In this document: piece by piece, positions 1 through 8,680 of the stretch | Position numbering within the stretch: the stretch's first letter is position 1 | Layout of the letters: each line of letters opens with the position of its first letter | Source: Rhizobium bangladeshense | GTDB lineage: Bacteria; Pseudomonadota; Alphaproteobacteria; Rhizobiales; Rhizobiaceae | Length of the DNA: 64,000 bases | Assembly: GCF_001662075.1 (NCBI RefSeq) | Contig: NZ_LYPL01000005.1 | Coordinates: forward strand, 310,001 to 374,000 | Reading direction: 5' to 3' | The notes under the pieces: generated by a model | Told to the model about the DNA's origin: nothing | Database searches by the model: none | The model's input: the letters and a program-made list of their open reading frames with translations, nothing else | Translations under genes and position numbers: made by a program

Positions 1-2
1 CC

Positions 3-356
3 GACGTCGTGCCTGCGACCTACCAGTTGTTGAAGCCGGCCGAGAAGTCCGCGGTGGCGCAATTGTCGCTGCTGTCGCTCTCGCACGAAGTCGACTACGT
101 CATCTCCGTTCTCGGCTGGCTCGGCCAGAAGACGGAAGGGGCGGGAGGTGACCCGGTCGCCGATTTGAAGAACGTCGATCCCAAACTCGTGCAATGCGTC
201 TACGGCAAGGACGATGATGACGACGTCGCCTGTCCGGCGCTGAAGGACAGCGGCGCCGAGGTCATCGAGCTACCCGGCGATCATCACTTCGATGAGAATT
301 ACGACCTTCTCACCAAGACGATCATCGACGGGCTGAAGAGGCGGCTGCAGGATTAA
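3..356 (+). CDS. acvB: AcvB/VirJ-family protein, 3' end only (probable lysyl-phosphatidylglycerol hydrolase)
   Basis: The window opens inside this gene; the frame is open from the first bases and ends with TAA at 354-356, so only about the last 117 residues are present. The segment looks like the C-terminal alpha/beta-hydrolase half of AcvB/VirJ proteins, with a PVADLKNVDPKL stretch, an acidic KDDDDD run and a late GDHHFDENYD motif that would carry the catalytic His. In Agrobacterium the family is periplasmic and cleaves lysyl-phosphatidylglycerol; in Rhizobium the homologue (atvA) lies downstream of the synthase gene lpiA, which would be outside this window. The GTG at position 9 is internal, not a start. 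The family call rests on a partial sequence. It is convergent with the DinB gene, the two stops overlapping. Confidence 0.6.
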   Translation, partial: DVVPATYQLLKPAEKSAVAQLSLLSLSHEVDYVISVLGWLGQKTEGAGGDPVADLKNVDPKLVQCVYGKDDDDDVACPALKDSGAEVIELPGDHHFDENYDLLTKTIIDGLKRRLQD

Positions 357-916
357 CGTATCAGTTTTTCCTCGCTCCAGCCGAGTTCGGCGAGTTCCTT
401 GCCGCGAAACCGTGCATCATCGGCGACGATGAATTCGTCGAGCTGCGGCGGGGCGACGCTGGTGCCGGCAAGCATGGCATGCACCTGGCCGCGATGGTGG
501 GTCTGGTGCTGGAAGAGGTGAGCCAGCACGTCCTCCATGCGCTCCTCCTGGATGCGGTCGCCGCGATGGAGTCTGACGATGGAGACGAGTTTTTCCGGGG
601 TCAGAGCCTCGCAGAGCGCCGTCAGGCGCTGATCGACCGCCGCCTGCGCAACGCCGAGCGACGCTATGTCGTCGAATGGCTCTTCGACCTCGAAGGCCTG
701 GTAGCCAAGCGTGCCGCCTTCCAAGCCATCGACATAGAACCAGTCGACGGTGATGATGTGGTTCAAGGTTTCTTTGATCGACGGGAAGAAGCTCGTGCGC
801 GGCGCTTCGAATTCGCCGGGCTTCAAGGCCGTGCAGGCGTGAAGCAGGCGACGGTTGGCAAGGGCGTTGTTATAGGCAAGTTTGCGAAACGCCCGAACGG
901 GATCGAAGGTCGGCAT
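353..916 (-). CDS. DinB-family protein (putative metal-dependent four-helix-bundle enzyme)
   Basis: This 187-residue protein has the DinB/YfiT pattern: a helix with NHIITVDWFYVDGL near residue 50 and a late HQTHHRGQVHAML motif, whose histidines form the usual three-His metal site. DinB-fold proteins are cytoplasmic thiol-dependent transferases or hydrolases, often stress linked; the substrate cannot be read here. I start at the ATG at 916, which follows a GAGGAG ribosome site at good spacing; a longer frame extends to 1039 but its extra 41 residues have no domain character and run towards the neighbouring gene. Its stop overlaps that of the convergent acvB gene. Family confident, function unknown. 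Confidence 0.8.
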   Translation of the reverse strand: MPTFDPVRAFRKLAYNNALANRRLLHACTALKPGEFEAPRTSFFPSIKETLNHIITVDWFYVDGLEGGTLGYQAFEVEEPFDDIASLGVAQAAVDQRLTALCEALTPEKLVSIVRLHRGDRIQEERMEDVLAHLFQHQTHHRGQVHAMLAGTSVAPPQLDEFIVADDARFRGKELAELGWSEEKLIR

Positions 917-965
917 CGAGACATCTCCTCTTCTGCGTTGCGGCCATATGCATGACGTTACGACG

Positions 966-1478
966 TCAGTTCTTTTCGTCGAGATTGCCGTCGCGCCAGA
1001 CGAGATGACGTGGTGCTGCCGGCAGGTTCTCGATGTCATCAGCGATGAAATAGGGCGGGATGTCGAGCGCGGTCAGGGCCTCGCGCGTCGCCCGCACCCA
1101 TTTGAACTCGAGATGGTTGTCGCCGTCCTCGACCCGATGGATGATTTCGTGCGACAGAAAGGCGAATTCGGGCGGGATCTCCATCAGATAATAGAGGCCG
1201 AGTTCATGCCAGTTGCGCTGCTCATAGTGGAAAAAATTCTCGAGGACCCAGAGCAGGCGGGAGATGGTGACCTCGACGCCAAGTTCCTCCACCATCTCCC
1301 GTTTCAGCGTCTCCTCCGACGTCTCGCCGATTTCCGCCCTCCCGCCGGGAAAAGTCCAGAAGGGCTCGTGCACGGCACGATGGACGAGCACATGGCCATC
1401 GCGAAAACCAAGTCCGACGATGCGATAGTTGAAACGCTCAGCCCCCGCGGTCAGGCGGATGAGGGTACGCCTGCTCAT
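966..1478 (-). CDS. NUDIX hydrolase
   Basis: The 170-residue product has a complete Nudix box, GRAEIGETSEETLK followed by REMVEELGV, matching G-x5-E-x7-REuxEExGu, so it should hydrolyse a nucleoside diphosphate linked to another moiety using Mg2+. The specific substrate is not predictable. The start is the ATG at 1478; upstream codons in the same frame (to 1670) are low-complexity Ser/Arg sequence overlapping the next gene and are not credible. The gene follows the metallophosphoesterase by 7 nt on the same strand, so the two are probably cotranscribed at the tail of the ruv cluster. Confidence 0.88.
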   Translation of the reverse strand: MSRRTLIRLTAGAERFNYRIVGLGFRDGHVLVHRAVHEPFWTFPGGRAEIGETSEETLKREMVEELGVEVTISRLLWVLENFFHYEQRNWHELGLYYLMEIPPEFAFLSHEIIHRVEDGDNHLEFKWVRATREALTALDIPPYFIADDIENLPAAPRHLVWRDGNLDEKN

Positions 1479-1485
1479 GACATTC

Positions 1486-2388
1486 TTATCCGAGATCGAT
1501 GACGACGATTTCCGGCGGCACGCCGAAGCGGACCGGCGCGATGGAGCAGCCGAGGCCACCGGACACGATGATATTGCGCCCGTCCTCGACGATGTGGCCG
1601 TAGGCGTAGCGATTGCCGTAACGCGAGGGCACGATCGGCGAATGGCCGAGGAAACGGATCTGCCCGCCATGGGTGTGACCGGATAGCGTCAGCGAGACGC
1701 GCTCGGGCACGCGCGGAAAGATATCGGGCTCATGGGCGAGCAGGATGACGGGCGCATCGTCGGTCACCTGCGCCATCGTTCCATCGAGGTCGTCGAGGCC
1801 GAGCATGCGCGTGCGGCCCCATTTCCTGCCGGGCAGCAGCGCCAGCTGGTCTTCGAGGCCCGCGAGCCAGAAGCCGCGGCCATCCTTTTCCAGCCGAACG
1901 GCGCGGTTGCCGTAGACCGGGATGCCGACGTCGGCAAGCGCCCGGTGCCCGAATGTTTCCATCCCGCCGTTCTTCTGGGCGGTTCGATCCTCCCACCAGT
2001 CATGATTGCCCATGATCGCATGGACGCCGAGAGGGGCCTGCAGGGTGGCCAGCGCTTTCGACCATCGGCTCGAATGCACGTACTGCGTCACCATGTTCAT
2101 GCCCGAGGCATAATCGCCGAGCAGCACGGTCACGTCGCCTTCGAGCTCGTTGGCCCTGTGGCAGATCGCGGTAATGCGGTTTTCCGACATCCAGGGCTCG
2201 CAGGCGTGGATATCGGCGAGCGCGACGACGCGGAGCTTCAGTCCCGGTGCCCATCCCGGCGGCGTCAGCCGGTAACGGGCGATGCCGAGCCGCGCCAGCG
2301 GTTCATAGGCGAAGGCATAACCACCAAGCGACATGACGCCCGCGATACCACCGCCGAGAACCTTGAAAAATCCGCGGCGGGTGATCAC
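1486..2388 (-). CDS. Tat-exported metallophosphoesterase
   Basis: A 300-residue calcineurin-like phosphoesterase with all metal-binding blocks in order: ALADIHA (about 57-63), LLGDYAS (about 90), MGNHDWWE (about 127), LLAHEPD and SGHTHGGQ. The N-terminus MITRRGFFKVLGGG has a twin-arginine motif followed by a hydrophobic stretch ending AFA, so the enzyme is probably exported folded to the periplasm. Initiation is at GTG 2388, placed exactly against the ruvB stop (TGA 2391-2389), with AGGATAACTGA upstream as ribosome site, which implies translational coupling to ruvB. Related proteins act on phosphodiesters or UDP-diacylglucosamine-like lipids; the substrate here is unknown. Confidence 0.85.
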   Translation of the reverse strand: MITRRGFFKVLGGGIAGVMSLGGYAFAYEPLARLGIARYRLTPPGWAPGLKLRVVALADIHACEPWMSENRITAICHRANELEGDVTVLLGDYASGMNMVTQYVHSSRWSKALATLQAPLGVHAIMGNHDWWEDRTAQKNGGMETFGHRALADVGIPVYGNRAVRLEKDGRGFWLAGLEDQLALLPGRKWGRTRMLGLDDLDGTMAQVTDDAPVILLAHEPDIFPRVPERVSLTLSGHTHGGQIRFLGHSPIVPSRYGNRYAYGHIVEDGRNIIVSGGLGCSIAPVRFGVPPEIVVIDLG

Positions 2389-3429
2389 TCAGTTATCCTC
2401 CTGGAACAGCCGGAACTGCGCAGCCTCCATGTCCTTGGGCGGTTGCATTCCGAGATGTTTCCACGCGATTGCGGTCAGAACACGGCCGCGCGGCGTGCGC
2501 TGAATGAAACCTTGCTGGATCATGTAAGGCTCGATGATATCCTCGATTGCATCGCGCGGCTCGGAAAGGCCGGCGGCAATGGTTTCGATGCCGACCGGAC
2601 CGCCGCCGAAATTGACAGCGATCATGTTGAGGTAACGTTTGTCGAGCTGATCGAAGCCGACATTGTCGACGAGCAGGCGGGTCAGCGCCTCGTCGGCGAT
2701 TTCGCGGGTGACGGCTTCCGCCCTTGCCACCTCGGCGAAGTCGCGCACGCGCCGCAGCAGCCGGCCGGCGATGCGTGGCGTGCCGCGGGCGCGTCTGGCG
2801 ATCTCGCGGGCGCCTTCTTCGGTGATCGGCAGGTTCATCAGCCGCGCGCCGCGACGCACGATCAGTTCCAGCTCCTCGACGGTATAGAAGCTTAGGCGCA
2901 CCGGGATGCCGAAGCGATCGCGCAGCGGCGTCGTCAGCAGGCCGAGACGGGTGGTCGCCGCCACCAGCGTGAATTTCGACAGGTCGATCTTCACCGAGCG
3001 GGCGGCAGGGCCTTCGCCGATAATCAGGTCGAGCTGGAAATCTTCCATGGCGGGATAAAGGATTTCTTCGACGGCCGGGTTGAGGCGATGAATCTCGTCG
3101 ATGAAGAGCACGTCGCGCTCCTCGAGATTGGTGAGAAGGGCGGCGAGATCACCGGCCTTGGCAATGACGGGACCCGACGTTGAGCGGAAATTGACACCGA
3201 GTTCCTTCGCCATGATCTGCGCCAGCGTCGTCTTGCCGAGGCCGGGCGGTCCGACGAAGAGCACGTGGTCCAGCGCCTCGCCGCGGTTCTTCGCCGCTTC
3301 GATGAAGATCTTGAGATTGGCACGCGCTTCTGCCTGGCCGGTGAACTCGTCCAGCGATTGCGGGCGCAGCGTGACATCAAGGTCTTCGCCCCGCTTTTCC
3401 GGCGATATCAGGCGGGCGGGTTCGCTCAT
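2389..3429 (-). CDS. ruvB: Holliday junction branch-migration ATPase RuvB
   Basis: Full-length RuvB (346 residues). It has the AAA+ Walker [10 protein letters not shown] at about residues 60-68, Walker B FIDEIHRL, sensor 1 ATTRLG with the RuvB-specific [10 protein letters not shown], and the C-terminal winged helix with [11 protein letters not shown]. RuvB hexamers pump DNA through the RuvA-bound junction during recombination repair. The start at 3429 overlaps the stop of the upstream toxin gene by 4 nt (ATGA), so ruvB translation probably depends on ribosomes terminating on vapC. This is unusual, because ruvB normally follows ruvA directly. Confidence 0.98.
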   Translation of the reverse strand: MSEPARLISPEKRGEDLDVTLRPQSLDEFTGQAEARANLKIFIEAAKNRGEALDHVLFVGPPGLGKTTLAQIMAKELGVNFRSTSGPVIAKAGDLAALLTNLEERDVLFIDEIHRLNPAVEEILYPAMEDFQLDLIIGEGPAARSVKIDLSKFTLVAATTRLGLLTTPLRDRFGIPVRLSFYTVEELELIVRRGARLMNLPITEEGAREIARRARGTPRIAGRLLRRVRDFAEVARAEAVTREIADEALTRLLVDNVGFDQLDKRYLNMIAVNFGGGPVGIETIAAGLSEPRDAIEDIIEPYMIQQGFIQRTPRGRVLTAIAWKHLGMQPPKDMEAAQFRLFQEDN

Positions 3430-3824
3430 GAAAGAAGTTCCATTCCAGGTATGGTTTTTGCAGCTTGGGCGTCAAATGTCTTGGTTGTCACGCAACCGGC
3501 GTCACGGTTGCGAAGAGCGATGAAGACATCGGCAAATTCGGCATTCGTCCGCACCATGATTCCGAGCGCCTCCTCGACCACTCTTTCATCTTCAAGGATC
3601 AGATCCGCCGAGTCCAACAAATCCGAAATCGCCTCCACGATCTGTTCTCTCTTCAGCTTGATCCGTTGCCGCAGGAACCACGTGCATTCCAGCAGCGTGA
3701 TGCAGCTAATATAGCCAGGTGCCGTATCGGAGAGGTTCTCGAACAGCGCTATGACTTTGTCTGTCTGGGCGGCATCATCCTTCAGGAGGAAGCGCAGCAG
3801 GATATTGGTGTCGAGGCCAATCAT
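3426..3824 (-). CDS. vapC: PIN-domain toxin, VapC type (module between ruvA and ruvB)
   Basis: The 132-residue protein is a PIN-domain ribonuclease of VapC length. Conserved acidic residues are visible as D5 (GLDTN), E46 (LLECTW), D99 (EFADVFIA) and D118 (KTFDAQ). It should be a Mg2+-dependent RNase neutralised by the AbrB-type antitoxin encoded immediately upstream, with which it overlaps by 4 nt (3821-3824). Its own stop overlaps the ruvB start by 4 nt. The pair is inserted between ruvA and ruvB. It is not closely similar to the second PIN protein at 4767-5180, so the two cassettes are not a recent duplication. Confidence 0.88.
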   Translation of the reverse strand: MIGLDTNILLRFLLKDDAAQTDKVIALFENLSDTAPGYISCITLLECTWFLRQRIKLKREQIVEAISDLLDSADLILEDERVVEEALGIMVRTNAEFADVFIALRNRDAGCVTTKTFDAQAAKTIPGMELLS

Positions 3825-4081
3825 CCTGCTATATTCACATGAGCGGCGATGGCTTCTCCAATAGCCTCGTCCATTTCCTTTAAAGTGATCGTCCGCCGAT
3901 TCGGATCGTGAAACCTGCCTGCAAGGTCAATGGCGCGCTTGTTCTTGGCTTTCATGATGATTTCGCCGTCGCGATTGATGTAGCGGATCCTGTCACCGGA
4001 CTTCAGATTCAGCAATTCACGAACTTCCGCCGGAATTGTTGTCTGGCCCTTCGATGTCATTGTGCCGTAGTAGATATTCAT
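3821..4081 (-). CDS. vapB: AbrB/MazE-fold antitoxin, VapB type (module between ruvA and ruvB)
   Basis: The 86-residue product begins with a swapped-hairpin AbrB DNA-binding domain, TMTSKGQTTIPAEVRELL at about residues 6-23, and continues with a charged tail (RRTITLKEMDEAIGEAIAAH) suited to wrapping the toxin. I choose ATG 4081 because AAGGAG sits 6 nt upstream; a TTG seven codons earlier has no ribosome site. Antitoxins of this type usually repress their own operon, and an inverted repeat (4090-4113) lies directly upstream. The gene starts 54 nt after the ruvA stop. Confidence 0.88.
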   Translation of the reverse strand: MNIYYGTMTSKGQTTIPAEVRELLNLKSGDRIRYINRDGEIIMKAKNKRAIDLAGRFHDPNRRTITLKEMDEAIGEAIAAHVNIAG

Positions 4082-4089
4082 CCGGATCT

Positions 4090-4113
4090 CCTTACCATTC
4101 AAGTTTAGTAAGG
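4090..4113. promoter_or_regulatory. Candidate VapB operator (ruvA-ruvB module)
   Basis: A 6-bp inverted repeat CCTTAC (4090-4095) / GTAAGG (4108-4113) with a 12-nt spacer lies upstream of and partly over the vapB ribosome site. The same half-site is found in front of the other vapB at 5449-5465. AbrB-fold antitoxins bind such repeats to autoregulate; binding is inferred from position only. Confidence 0.4.
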
Positions 4114-4135
4114 AATTGTGATATGTTCAAGGAGG

Positions 4136-4753
4136 TCACCGCGGCCCCAGTTCCTTCAATCCCAGCCTGATCAGCTTGGCGCTGTCTGCGCCTTCGCCGG
4201 CCGTCTTCATCGCCACAGCAACGGCATTTGCCGCCTGGTCTCTGCTGTAGCCGAGGTTGGTCAGCGCGGAAACCGCGTCAGCCACGGGTGCGGCGGCCAC
4301 ACCTTCGCCGAGTTCCTGCTTGAGGGCGATATTGATCGCTTCCCCGGCAAAGGCGGGAGCCCGGTTCTTGAGCTCGGTGACGAGGCGCATCGCCACTTTC
4401 GGGCCGACGCCCGGCGCGCGGGAAACGGCGGCGCGGTCCTGCAGAGCAATCGCATTGGCGAGTTCGCCCGGCGTCAAGGTCGAGAGCACGGCAAGCGCCA
4501 CCTTAGCGCCGACCCCCTGGACGCTTTGGAGCAGATTGAACCATTCCCGCTCCAATGCGGTCATGAAGCCGAAGAGCTTCAACTGGTCCTCACGCACATA
4601 AGTCTCGATGAACAGCACGCAGGCCTCGCCGGCCGAGCCGAGCTTGGACAGGGTGCGGGCGGAGCAGTAAGCGACGTAGCAGACGCCGTGCACATCGACG
4701 AGTACATAATCTTCGCCGATCTCGTCTATGGTGCCTTTCAGCTTGCCGATCAT
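4136..4753 (-). CDS. ruvA: Holliday junction-binding protein RuvA
   Basis: Full-length RuvA (205 residues): OB-fold N-domain beginning [12 protein letters not shown] with [10 protein letters not shown], two helix-hairpin-helix motifs ([16 protein letters not shown] near 75-90 and [14 protein letters not shown] near 110-125), and the C-terminal RuvB-contacting domain ([14 protein letters not shown]). A RuvA tetramer grips the four-way junction and loads RuvB. In this window ruvA is flanked on both sides by vapBC pairs, 13 nt after one toxin stop and 54 nt before the next antitoxin, so it probably remains in one long transcript starting at ruvC. Confidence 0.98.
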   Translation of the reverse strand: MIGKLKGTIDEIGEDYVLVDVHGVCYVAYCSARTLSKLGSAGEACVLFIETYVREDQLKLFGFMTALEREWFNLLQSVQGVGAKVALAVLSTLTPGELANAIALQDRAAVSRAPGVGPKVAMRLVTELKNRAPAFAGEAINIALKQELGEGVAAAPVADAVSALTNLGYSRDQAANAVAVAMKTAGEGADSAKLIRLGLKELGPR

Positions 4754-4766
4754 GGGTCGTGGTCTC

Positions 4767-5180
4767 TCAAGGATGCGTTTCGGGCGTGATAAGTTCCACG
4801 GAGGGGAAAAAAGACCTGTATCCGCTGGGATCCCGGGTCAAAATTCTATAGCCCCGGATCGCCGCATGGGCGCCGATGAGGAAATCGGGCGGTATCCGTT
4901 CGCGTCCCCCACCGTCGCGACGGTAAAGCCGAAAGGCTTGAGCCGCGGCAAAAGCCGCCGGCCAAGGCAGATTCTCGCGGCGGAATTCATTCTGGGGAAG
5001 CAGGCGCTCGACTTCATCCACATCGCCGTAGCGGACGGAAAATTCGGAATAGATGATCGGGTTTATGAGCACTGGCCCCTCTTTGAAGACATCGAGCATC
5101 TTCTGACGCGACCAGGCATGCCAGTCCGAGCTGACCACGGCCAAGTCGACAAGGATGTTTGTATCGACAAGCGTCGCCAT
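4767..5180 (-). CDS. vapC: PIN-domain toxin, VapC type (module between ruvC and ruvA)
   Basis: This 137-residue PIN protein shows D6 (LVDTNIL), E46 (IIYSEF), D99 ([11 protein letters not shown]) and D117 (LTRDPSGY), the acidic set expected for a VapC RNase. The sequence [10 protein letters not shown]...[14 protein letters not shown] resembles the VapC subgroup paired with AbrB antitoxins. Its ATG overlaps the antitoxin stop by 1 nt (TGATG), so translation is coupled. The stop lies 13 nt before the ruvA start. It differs clearly from the PIN protein at 3426-3824. Confidence 0.88.
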   Translation of the reverse strand: MATLVDTNILVDLAVVSSDWHAWSRQKMLDVFKEGPVLINPIIYSEFSVRYGDVDEVERLLPQNEFRRENLPWPAAFAAAQAFRLYRRDGGGRERIPPDFLIGAHAAIRGYRILTRDPSGYRSFFPSVELITPETHP

Positions 5181-5431
5181 CAGCGATCACGGGTCAGCGA
5201 CATGAGGTCTTCGGCATCGATCTCCTGATCACCGGTTCCTTCGAGACGACGGATCGTCTGCAGGAAACGGTCGAGCCGACCTCGATCCTCGATCTCCTGC
5301 TTGCCGTTCTTCGGCGAGAGAACGAGCTTGCCGCCCTCGATCGAGAAGATGACCTCGCTGTTGGCCTCGATGCCGGCAAGCTCCCTGAGGTCGCGAGGGA
5401 TGGTGACCTGGCCTTTGGACGTGACGCGCAT
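5180..5431 (-). CDS. vapB: AbrB-fold antitoxin, VapB type (module between ruvC and ruvA)
   Basis: The 83-residue protein opens directly with an AbrB domain (MRVTSKGQVTIPRDLREL, then GIEANSEVIFSIEGGKLVL) and ends in a charged helix (DRFLQTIRRLEGTGDQEIDAEDLM) typical of the toxin-binding tail. The start at 5431 is supported by AAGGAG 7 nt upstream. It is 56 nt downstream of the ruvC stop and is coupled to its toxin by a 1-nt overlap. A short inverted repeat at 5449-5465 is the likely autoregulatory site. Confidence 0.88.
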   Translation of the reverse strand: MRVTSKGQVTIPRDLRELAGIEANSEVIFSIEGGKLVLSPKNGKQEIEDRGRLDRFLQTIRRLEGTGDQEIDAEDLMSLTRDR

Positions 5432-5448
5432 CTCGTTGCTCCTTCAAA

Positions 5449-5465
5449 GTAAGAATTATCCTTAC
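5449..5465. promoter_or_regulatory. Candidate VapB operator (ruvC-ruvA module)
   Basis: GTAAG (5449-5453) and CTTAC (5461-5465) form an inverted repeat with a 7-nt AT-rich centre, just upstream of the vapB ribosome site; counting C5460 the right half reads CCTTAC. The half-sites match those before the second vapB (4090-4113), with different spacing. A role as antitoxin binding site is inferred. Confidence 0.4.
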
Positions 5466-5487
5466 CTCGGAACAAGTCAAGAACAGA

Positions 5488-5997
5488 TCAGCCGGCCAGT
5501 GCCTGCCGCATTCGATTGCTGCCGCGATTGTGCGCATGGCAGATGGCAATCGCCAGGGCGTCGGCGGCATCGTCGCCTTTGAATTCGACTTTCGGCATCA
5601 GGATCTTCAACATCATGTGAATCTGACGTTTTTCGCCGTGGCCGACGCCGATGACAGCCTTCTTTACGGCGTTCGGGGCATATTCGGAGACTTGCAGCCC
5701 GGCGCGCGCCGGCACCAGCATGGCGATGCCGCGGGCCTGGCCGAGCTTCAGGGTTGCAACCGCGTCCTTGTTGACGAAGGTCTGTTCGACGGCGGCCTCA
5801 TCCGGCTTGTAAGCGTGCACAACCTCCGCCAGGCCGTCATGCAGCTGGCAGAGGCGGGAGGCGAGGTCCATGTCTCCATCGGAGGTTACGGTTCCCGAGG
5901 CCACAAACCGTAGGGAATTGCCCAATGTGTCGATGATTCCCCAGCCGGTGCGGCGAAGTCCGGGGTCGATGCCGACGATGCGAATCGTATTTTGCAT
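5488..5997 (-). CDS. ruvC: Crossover junction endodeoxyribonuclease RuvC
   Basis: Full-length RuvC (169 residues) with the RNase H-like catalytic set: D11 in [13 protein letters not shown]71 in AAVEQTFV, and D143/D146 in [12 protein letters not shown]. It cuts the Holliday junction symmetrically after RuvAB branch migration. It is the first gene of the minus-strand ruv cluster; the region 5998-6238 upstream must hold its promoter and separates it from the divergent chemoreceptor gene. Confidence 0.98.
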   Translation of the reverse strand: MQNTIRIVGIDPGLRRTGWGIIDTLGNSLRFVASGTVTSDGDMDLASRLCQLHDGLAEVVHAYKPDEAAVEQTFVNKDAVATLKLGQARGIAMLVPARAGLQVSEYAPNAVKKAVIGVGHGEKRQIHMMLKILMPKVEFKGDDAADALAIAICHAHNRGSNRMRQALAG

Positions 5998-6238
5998 GGT
6001 TCAACCTATAGCGACTGCAAAATAAGTGCCATCGATATGTGAACAAAACAAAAACCTTCCCGTATTTAAGCCGCTCCATTTACCGCGAATTAAAACAGAT
6101 GCTTGAATTCTAGTGTCGAATACGAAGGGGGTCTCGCATGCAAAGAGATAAGCCCCCGATGTTCTGTTTGAAGACCGGTCGATCAGGCATGCCTTGCCTG
6201 CCCGCGCCGGCAGGCGCGTTCAGAAGGGGTTCGTCGAC

Positions 6239-8554
6239 ATGGCTCTGAGATTCCAATCCCTGTCCTTCAAGGTCATTGCCACATTCATCCTGATGACCGT
6301 GCTGTCGATCGCGGTGATCGACGTGCTCGCCTATTTCGCCAGCAGCCGCATCTCCGACGAGCAGGCGCTGAAGGCCAAGGAGAGCGTGCTGATCTTCCGC
6401 GGCGACATGCTGCAGGACCAGCTGGCGCAGCTTGAGAACCAGGCCAATTCCATCGCCCGCATCGAGGCGCTGCAGATGTCGATCACCAGTCTGAAGAGCG
6501 GCTGGAAGACCATCGAGAAAACCTCCGGTGATGCCCGTGCCGAGCTGAAAAAAGTTTTCATCACGGCCAATCCCAACCCGGCGGATCAGCGCGAGAAGCT
6601 GATGAAGCCGGAAGGGCCGAGCGGTTTTTATTTTTCGAATCACGAGAAGACGCAGAGCGAGGTCGCCCGCGACCTCGCGGATACCGCTTTCAGCGATCTG
6701 CTGATCGCCGATCTCGACGGTACCGTCCTCTATTCCTACAAGAAGCTGGACGACTTCGCCGAGAATCTGAAGACGGACGCCTGGAAGACGACCGGCGCCG
6801 GCATCGCTTTCGCCAAGGCGCTGGAGAATACCGCCAAGGCGACCGAAGATGCCGCGCCGACAGGCTTTTCCGGGCTTCGCGTCGATGCCGCCAGCGGCAG
6901 GTCGGCGATCTTCTATGCCGTGCCGATTGTCAAGCTCGGCGCCGCCAAAGGCATCATCCTGTTCAAGGTGCGTGACGACATCGTCACCAGCATCCTTGCA
7001 AAGGGCATTGTTCAGGGCAGCACCGCGCGGGCGGCGATCGTCTCCGCCGATGGTTCCGCTATCGGTCTCGATGCCGGCGGCAAGCTTGCGACGCTCGATG
7101 CTACCGCCTTCACCTTCATCAAGGACGCGCTTGCCAGTTCGGCGATGACGGTGGCCGATTTCGACAGGGCTGACGGCTCAGCGCGCGCCTATGTCCGCGG
7201 CATCGACTATCGCGGCGACCGCTTCCTCGTGGTCGAGAGCGTGCTGCTCAGCGAGCTCAATGCCGGCTCGATCGAGATCGCCACCTTGCTGACGATAATC
7301 GGCATCGGCGTGCTCGTCGTCATGGCGATCGCCACCGGGCTTGTTACCAACCTTCTGTTCTCGCCACTGGCGCGGCTTGCCGGCGTCACCCGCGATGTCG
7401 CCGACGGCAAGCTCGACAGCGAGATCGGCAGCCTGAACCGCAAGGATGAGATCGGTACGATGGCGAATGCGCTCGCCCGCTTCCGGCAGTCGCTCATCGA
7501 AAGCCGCGAACTGGAAGCCGCCAGCGAAGAGACGCGCCTTCAGGCCGAGCAAGACCGCCAGCAGAACCTTGCCGAGCGCGAGGCCGAGGCGAAGTCGCTG
7601 CAGCAGGTGGTCGAGGCGATCGATGAGGGCCTGCATCATCTGGCGAGCGGGGATCTCGCCTATCAGATCGACACACGCTTCCCGAACGAGCTCGAAAGCC
7701 TGCGCATCAATTTCAACGAGGCGCTCGCGACGCTGAGCGAAACCATGACGGCCATCGGCGGCAACTCGATGGCGGTGCGCGCCGGCTCCGAGGAGATGCG
7801 GACCGGCGCCGACGAGCTTGCCGGGCGCACCGAGCGCCAGGCCGGCTCGATCACCGAGACGGCGAATGCGATCAGCGCCATCACCCAGTCAGTCCGCCGG
7901 CAGATCGAGCGGGCCGAACAGGCCGAGCGCATCGCCCGCGACGCCAAGAAGGAGACGACCGGCTCCGGCCAGATCATGCGCGAGACGATCGCGGCGATGG
8001 AGGCGATCCAGACCTCCTCACGCCAGATCAACACGATCATCTCCGTCATCGACGATATCGCCTTCCAGACCAATCTTCTGGCGCTCAATGCCGGTGTCGA
8101 GGCGGCGCGCGCCGGCGAATCCGGCAAGGGTTTTGCTGTCGTCGCCATGGAGGTGCGCGAGCTTGCCCAGCGCTCATCGAGCGCGGCCAAGGAAATCTCC
8201 AGTCTGCTGCAGAAATCGACGCATGAAGTGGAAAGTGGCGTGTCGCTGGTCGAAAAGGCGGGTGCTGCGCTGACGGGCATCGGCGGCCACGTCGAGGCGA
8301 TCAACGGGAAGATCCACGAGATCATGGAATCGACCCGCGAGGAGGCCAATACGCTGCGCGAGATCAACAGCGCCGTTGCCGAACTCGACGCGATGACGCA
8401 GCAGAACGCCGCTATGGTCGAGGAGACGACGGCGGCGATCCACCGGCTGGCGACGGAAGCCCTGGAAATGGATCGCCAGCTCGGCAATTTCACGCTGCCG
8501 CCCGGCGATCACAAGCCGAGCGCCGAGGTGCATGTGCTGCGCCGTCACCGGTAG
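6239..8554 (+). CDS. Methyl-accepting chemotaxis protein
   Basis: A 771-residue transmembrane chemoreceptor. TM1 is at about residues 10-34, a roughly 290-residue periplasmic sensing region follows, then TM2 ([19 protein letters not shown]), a HAMP domain starting at [18 protein letters not shown], a second HAMP-like linker ([17 protein letters not shown]), and the MCP signalling hairpin tip [20 protein letters not shown] that contacts CheA/CheW. No C-terminal CheR-binding pentapeptide is seen; the tail is HVLRRHR. The ligand is unknown. I start at ATG 6239 with AAGGGG upstream; 15 further in-frame codons upstream lack membrane-protein character. A strong terminator follows directly. Confidence 0.93.
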   Translation: MALRFQSLSFKVIATFILMTVLSIAVIDVLAYFASSRISDEQALKAKESVLIFRGDMLQDQLAQLENQANSIARIEALQMSITSLKSGWKTIEKTSGDARAELKKVFITANPNPADQREKLMKPEGPSGFYFSNHEKTQSEVARDLADTAFSDLLIADLDGTVLYSYKKLDDFAENLKTDAWKTTGAGIAFAKALENTAKATEDAAPTGFSGLRVDAASGRSAIFYAVPIVKLGAAKGIILFKVRDDIVTSILAKGIVQGSTARAAIVSADGSAIGLDAGGKLATLDATAFTFIKDALASSAMTVADFDRADGSARAYVRGIDYRGDRFLVVESVLLSELNAGSIEIATLLTIIGIGVLVVMAIATGLVTNLLFSPLARLAGVTRDVADGKLDSEIGSLNRKDEIGTMANALARFRQSLIESRELEAASEETRLQAEQDRQQNLAEREAEAKSLQQVVEAIDEGLHHLASGDLAYQIDTRFPNELESLRINFNEALATLSETMTAIGGNSMAVRAGSEEMRTGADELAGRTERQAGSITETANAISAITQSVRRQIERAEQAERIARDAKKETTGSGQIMRETIAAMEAIQTSSRQINTIISVIDDIAFQTNLLALNAGVEAARAGESGKGFAVVAMEVRELAQRSSSAAKEISSLLQKSTHEVESGVSLVEKAGAALTGIGGHVEAINGKIHEIMESTREEANTLREINSAVAELDAMTQQNAAMVEETTAAIHRLATEALEMDRQLGNFTLPPGDHKPSAEVHVLRRHR

Positions 8555-8576
8555 GCTACCGCATCCGAACCGACAC

Positions 8577-8604
8577 AAGGGCCGCCGTCTCGCGGCCCTT
8601 TTTG
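8577..8604 (+). terminator. Rho-independent terminator of the chemoreceptor gene
   Basis: GGGCCGC (8579-8585) pairs with GCGGCCC (8592-8598) across a 6-nt loop and is followed by TTTTT. Confidence 0.9.
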
Positions 8605-8680
8605 TTTGCGTTGACGGTTTGGAATAGCGTGGGCGCGAACCTACATAGACGGCACCCTTCAACTGCCCGGCAGGTTTCCC

